The notes under the pieces: model-generated
What the model was told of the DNA's origin: nothing
Database searches by the model: none
Seen by the model: only the letters and a program-made list of their open reading frames with translations
Made by a program: the position numbers and the translations under genes
Shown: piece after piece, positions 61,383 through 64,000 of the stretch
Layout: each line of letters opens with the position of its first letter
Numbering within the stretch: the first letter of the stretch is position 1
Source of the DNA: an uncultured Alphaproteobacteria bacterium
Lineage (GTDB): Bacteria; Pseudomonadota; Alphaproteobacteria; RF32; CAG-239
Length of the DNA: 64,000 bases
Direction: 5' to 3'
Assembly: GCA_934277545.1 (NCBI GenBank)
Contig: CAKQUG010000002.1
Location: 62,001 to 126,000 of the forward strand

Positions 61383-62102
61383 GTGTTGAAAGGCATAGAA
61401 TTTTTAAGAAGAAAGAGCAGGGGATTTAACACTTTGCCGCCTTGTCTATCGTCATGGCTTCGCTGTGCTTGCAATGACGATAGAGTAAGGGGCGAGGTTG
61501 GCAGAAGCATGATTGAAATGCTCGGAGTGTTGGCGATTATTGCCGTGTTATCCGTTGCCGGAATTGCCGGATATTCAAAAGCCATGGAAAAGTTTAAAGT
61601 AAACAAAATTATTTATGAATATAATAATATAATTTTAGGGATGATGGAACAGGCGGATAATTTCAGATATCTTCCGCACCAGCATTTGGGTACGGTGCTG
61701 AAGTCTTTGAATATTATACCGCATGGCTGGAAAATGCCGGATTCACAAACTGTCCGCGATGATATTGTCGGTAATGAGATAATGGTTTATAATAATCATG
61801 GTTCAGAGACTGATATGTTAACAATGGAGTTAAGATTAGGCGGTGCTGTTTATAAAAAGAACAATGAAACAAATTATATGTGCCGGGAAGTTTTAACAAA
61901 TTTAGTTTATCCTTTGCATGATACTCTATATAATTTTTTTGTGTGGCAGGCCGATACTGTATCCAAAATGTGGTTTGGCGATAAATATGTTTCAGAAGGT
62001 AGAAAAGCGATAAAAGACATGACGCCGTCCGACATTCAGGCTGCCTGCAGCTTGTGTGTTGATAAGGGGTATGGCATTTGTGCGATTGTAATAAGTTTTT
62101 AA
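61383..62102 (+). CDS. Type IV pilin-like (pseudopilin) protein
   Basis: 239 residues from GTG 61383 with AAGGAGG at ideal spacing. A long leader of about 41 residues precedes the prepilin motif RGEVGRSMIEMLGVLAII (cleavage after the second G, Glu at +5), then a hydrophobic helix and KAMEKFKVNKIIYEYN, nearly the same as in the divergent paralogue. The C-terminus has paired cysteines (CSLCVDKGYGIC). Part of the leader is encoded by a palindrome (61445-61484). Pseudopilins of type II secretion or type IV pili fit; no other pilus genes are in the window. Confidence 0.82.
   Translation: MLKGIEFLRRKSRGFNTLPPCLSSWLRCACNDDRVRGEVGRSMIEMLGVLAIIAVLSVAGIAGYSKAMEKFKVNKIIYEYNNIILGMMEQADNFRYLPHQHLGTVLKSLNIIPHGWKMPDSQTVRDDIVGNEIMVYNNHGSETDMLTMELRLGGAVYKKNNETNYMCREVLTNLVYPLHDTLYNFFVWQADTVSKMWFGDKYVSEGRKAIKDMTPSDIQAACSLCVDKGYGICAIVISF
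61445..61484. repeat. Palindromic element inside a coding leader
   Basis: TCTATCGTCAT (61445-61455) and ATGACGATAGA (61474-61484) are exact reverse complements around an 18-base loop. The module ATGACGATAGAGTA-GGGGC recurs at 60907-60926 inside the other pseudopilin's leader, in the opposite orientation relative to the gene. Confidence 0.75.
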
Positions 62103-62295
62103 TTTACATATTGCTAAAATAGAAAAAATATCATATACTAAAGATGTTTAAGGTATTTATTATAGGATGATTTTGTTTTACATATTTTGTTATGCAATTA
62201 CAGGTCTCATGTTTTTCTTTTTTAGGGAAAACGCTATAATTTACTTTAATTTCGAGTTAATAAATTCATTCGTTAAACCCTAAAAAAATATTATT

Positions 62296-62541
62296 ATGGG
62301 ACTTCTTATTGCTTTTATCGTATTTGTGTTAATCGGCTGGTTTTTGAAATCTGATTTTTCGAAACTGGGTGATATTATCGGTCCGGTTTTGGTCGCCATT
62401 TTCTTTTGGTGGATAGGTTCTCTCTTTGCCTCTTTCGGTGAAGTGTTGAGCTTTAGCTGGAGCCTGGGAACAATCTTTGCCGGTTTATGTTATATCATCG
62501 CAATTTCGCTGATATATATGCTGGTACGAACTTTGTTTTAG
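62296..62541 (+). CDS. Small membrane protein (cassette A)
   Basis: 81 residues with three hydrophobic segments (LLIAFIVFVLIGWFL, IIGPVLVAIFFWWIGSLF, TIFAGLCYIIAISLIYML). No ribosome-binding site is visible. It is the first of three small hydrophobic frames, each followed by a hairpin containing ATCACG. Function unknown. Confidence 0.6.
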   Translation: MGLLIAFIVFVLIGWFLKSDFSKLGDIIGPVLVAIFFWWIGSLFASFGEVLSFSWSLGTIFAGLCYIIAISLIYMLVRTLF

Positions 62542-62553
62542 AAAACACAATAT

Positions 62554-62607
62554 ATATCACGGTTAATTTTTCAAATGTAAATTTGGGAAATTACCGTGAT
62601 ATTTTTT
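62554..62607 (+). terminator. Terminator of cassette A
   Basis: ATATCACGGTTAATTT pairs with AAATTACCGTGATAT (one bulge), then a T run. Confidence 0.8.
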
Positions 62608-62743
62608 GTTGCAAAAATAACTTCTTTATTTTATACTGCCTTTGTTTTTTTAGAATTGTAGCAATAATTATGTTTTTATATTCATAATTTAATTTTTGTC
62701 AGTGTTAGTTTATTTTAGATAAAATCATTAAAAATTAAAAGTT

Positions 62744-62830
62744 ATGGACTATTCTATTTTTGTGCTCGCAATGATTATCGGTGTTCTGATGGTTATATGC
62801 AAAGTTGTTCGCAGATATCATGATTTATAA
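62744..62830 (+). CDS. Predicted 28-residue membrane peptide (cassette B)
   Basis: Begins MDYSIFVLAMIIGVLMVICK and ends in a basic tail (VVRRYHDL): one membrane helix. It has no clear ribosome-binding site. Support comes from its place between two similar small frames and from the terminator that follows. Confidence 0.45.
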   Translation: MDYSIFVLAMIIGVLMVICKVVRRYHDL

Positions 62831-62845
62831 TATGCGACACTTTAT

Positions 62846-62885
62846 CACGGTTTATTTTTCTAACGAAAAATTACCGTGTTTTTTA
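62846..62885 (+). terminator. Terminator of cassette B
   Basis: CACGGTTTATTTTTC/GAAAAATTACCGTG with T run; the stem sequence resembles that of cassette A. Confidence 0.75.
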
Positions 62886-63029
62886 TTGCCTTACTGAAAA
62901 ATATATTATAAAATAAAAGTGTTATTTTAAGTATTATAGTTATCATTATTTATGAATGTTCATAATTTTCCTTTTTTAGGATGATGACTGTTTTTTACTT
63001 ATATGTTTAATCTCTAAAAAATTTTGATT

Positions 63030-63113
63030 ATGGAGTTCATTATTTTGTTTATGTTTGTTTTTGCCGGTTTAATCGCTATTGGCTGCACAGGCGGTTCGGG
63101 AGAGGATTTCTAA
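63030..63113 (+). CDS. Predicted 27-residue membrane peptide (cassette C)
   Basis: Begins MEFIILFMFVFAGLIAIGCT and ends GGSGEDF: one hydrophobic segment with a Gly-Cys (lipobox-like) end. No clear ribosome-binding site. The upstream stretch CTTTTTTAGG is shared with cassette A. Confidence 0.45.
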   Translation: MEFIILFMFVFAGLIAIGCTGGSGEDF

Positions 63114-63142
63114 GGGCTGAAACTTTACATATCAATTAGTGT

Positions 63143-63194
63143 ATCACGCTTAAATTTTCAGATGTATGTTTGATTATTCGGCGTGATTTTTTTT
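63143..63194 (+). terminator. Terminator of cassette C
   Basis: ATCACGC at 63143-63149 pairs with GCGTGAT at 63181-63187, followed by eight T. Confidence 0.7.
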
Positions 63195-63300
63195 ATACAA
63201 AAAAAGTGTAATTTTCTGTTAAAATTTAATTGAATATTTAATAATTTGTGCTAATTTACGACCCAATAAAAGAAAATTGCAATTTAATAAGGTTATACAA

Positions 63301-64000
63301 ATGGAAACACAAACTCTTTCAGATGTTGCTCAAACCGCAACAGAACAGATGTCTTTATGGGATTTGGTTTGGTCGTCAGACACCATTACCAAAGTGGTTA
63401 TGATTGGCTTAATTGCCGTCTCGGTTTGGTCTTGGGCGATTATTATGGAAAAATTTTCTACTTTGCGCCAGGTTCGCAGTCTGTCTAAAAAATTTGAAGA
63501 GGCTTTTTGGTCAGGCGGTTCGCTGGACAGACTTTTTGAAGCCATTGGCAACCGTCCGCGCGACCCGATGTCGTCTATGTTTGTTGCCGCCATGCGTGAA
63601 TGGAAACGCAATACTTTGATGAAAGGCAAAACCGACCGCAGTATCCGCGGCGTTTCATTGCAGCAGCGTATTGAAAAAGCCATGATGGTTTCTATGGATA
63701 AAGAACTTGACAGCTTGGATACACACTTAGGTTTTTTGGCAACCACCGGTTCGGTGGCTCCGCTGATTGGTTTGTTCGGTACGGTGTGGGGTATTATTAA
63801 CAGCTTTAATGCTATTGCCGCCACCCAAAGCAATTCGCTTTCCGCTATGGCTCCGGGTATTGCCGAGGCTCTGTTTACAACCGCGTTTGGTCTGATTGCC
63901 GCTATTCCGGCCGTCGTCGCCTATAATGCCATTACTACGGCGATTGACCGCTATGCGAAAAAACTGGAAAACTTTATGGCTGAATTTACAACTATTCTGT
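63301..64000 (+). CDS. tolQ: Tol-Pal system proton channel protein TolQ (partial, runs off the window)
   Basis: 233 codons are present and the frame is open at the window edge. N-terminal membrane helix (about 30-50: KVVMIGLIAVSVWSWAIIMEK), then a cytoplasmic domain and the MotA/TolQ/ExbB core GFLATTGSVAPLIGLFGTVWGI, and a third helix (FGLIAAIPAVVAYNAI). TolQ with TolR powers the Tol-Pal envelope system in cell division. ExbB is the alternative, but its place after yebC-ruvC favours TolQ. AAGG precedes ATG 63301. Confidence 0.9.
   Translation, partial: METQTLSDVAQTATEQMSLWDLVWSSDTITKVVMIGLIAVSVWSWAIIMEKFSTLRQVRSLSKKFEEAFWSGGSLDRLFEAIGNRPRDPMSSMFVAAMREWKRNTLMKGKTDRSIRGVSLQQRIEKAMMVSMDKELDSLDTHLGFLATTGSVAPLIGLFGTVWGIINSFNAIAATQSNSLSAMAPGIAEALFTTAFGLIAAIPAVVAYNAITTAIDRYAKKLENFMAEFTTIL

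Overview
The window looks like a chromosomal segment of an AT-rich alphaproteobacterium, probably an uncultured host-associated lineage of the Rhodospirillales/RF32 kind (lineage is inference). Support comes from a clear CtrA regulator, a ChpT-like phosphotransferase, a DUF4167 protein after prmC, and alphaproteobacterial gene orders: lpxC-bamD-recN, uvrC-pgsA, ihfB-lapA-accD, EIIA(Man)-HPr and yebC-ruvC...tolQ. LpxC, BamD, TolQ and a beta-barrel protein show a Gram-negative envelope.

Layout. 1-6.6 kb: asnS, rpoH, prmC and small unknown genes. 6.6-14.4 kb: a tightly packed glycan operon (GT39-like transferase, E1-type 3-dehydratase, SDR, NeuB-like synthase, TPP carboligase, polyprenyl-phosphate GT2). 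14.4-16.5 kb: a densely structured RNA-like element, a three-repeat secreted protein and tRNA-Glu. 16.5-20.5 kb: sodB, ctrA, glmM and a porin-like protein. 20.6-29.7 kb: rnpB, lpxC, bamD with a repetitive tail, recN, uvrC, pgsA and an OmpR/EnvZ-type pair. 29.9-35.5 kb: a cysteine-cluster membrane protein, a large cysteine-rich secreted protein and small envelope proteins. 35.6-41.7 kb: a metallophosphatase, two degenerate squalene/phytoene-synthase-like genes beside trmFO, and chpT. 41.7-47.7 kb: an attenuator-like leader before a glycosyltransferase, tRNA-Ser with a partial duplication, a flavoprotein, and a second cysteine-rich secreted protein. 48-60.3 kb: accD, lapA, ihfB, tsaB, a kinase-less PAS protein, PTS relay proteins, a solitary methyltransferase, ftsH, a half DEAD-box protein, yebC and ruvC. 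60.3-64 kb: two divergent pseudopilin genes, three tiny membrane-peptide cassettes and the start of tolQ.

Four signals stand out. First, one pseudopilin gene (minus strand, about 61083 to 60266) has its ribosome-binding site and ATG out of frame with the pilin by exactly one unit of a CT dinucleotide tract, which suggests phase variation. Second, two loci carry the same pair of perfect 21-bp inverted repeats around about 133 bp just upstream of a secreted or pilin-like gene, which could be an invertible promoter or a shared leader. Third, 41.76-41.96 kb has mutually exclusive terminator and antiterminator pairings plus a 24-codon leader ORF. Fourth, 14.51-14.71 kb can fold into several helices with a pseudoknot and may be an orphan transposon-associated (omega-RNA-like) RNA. 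ChpT, CtrA and a DivL-like PAS protein together indicate a CtrA cell-cycle phosphorelay, partly encoded elsewhere.
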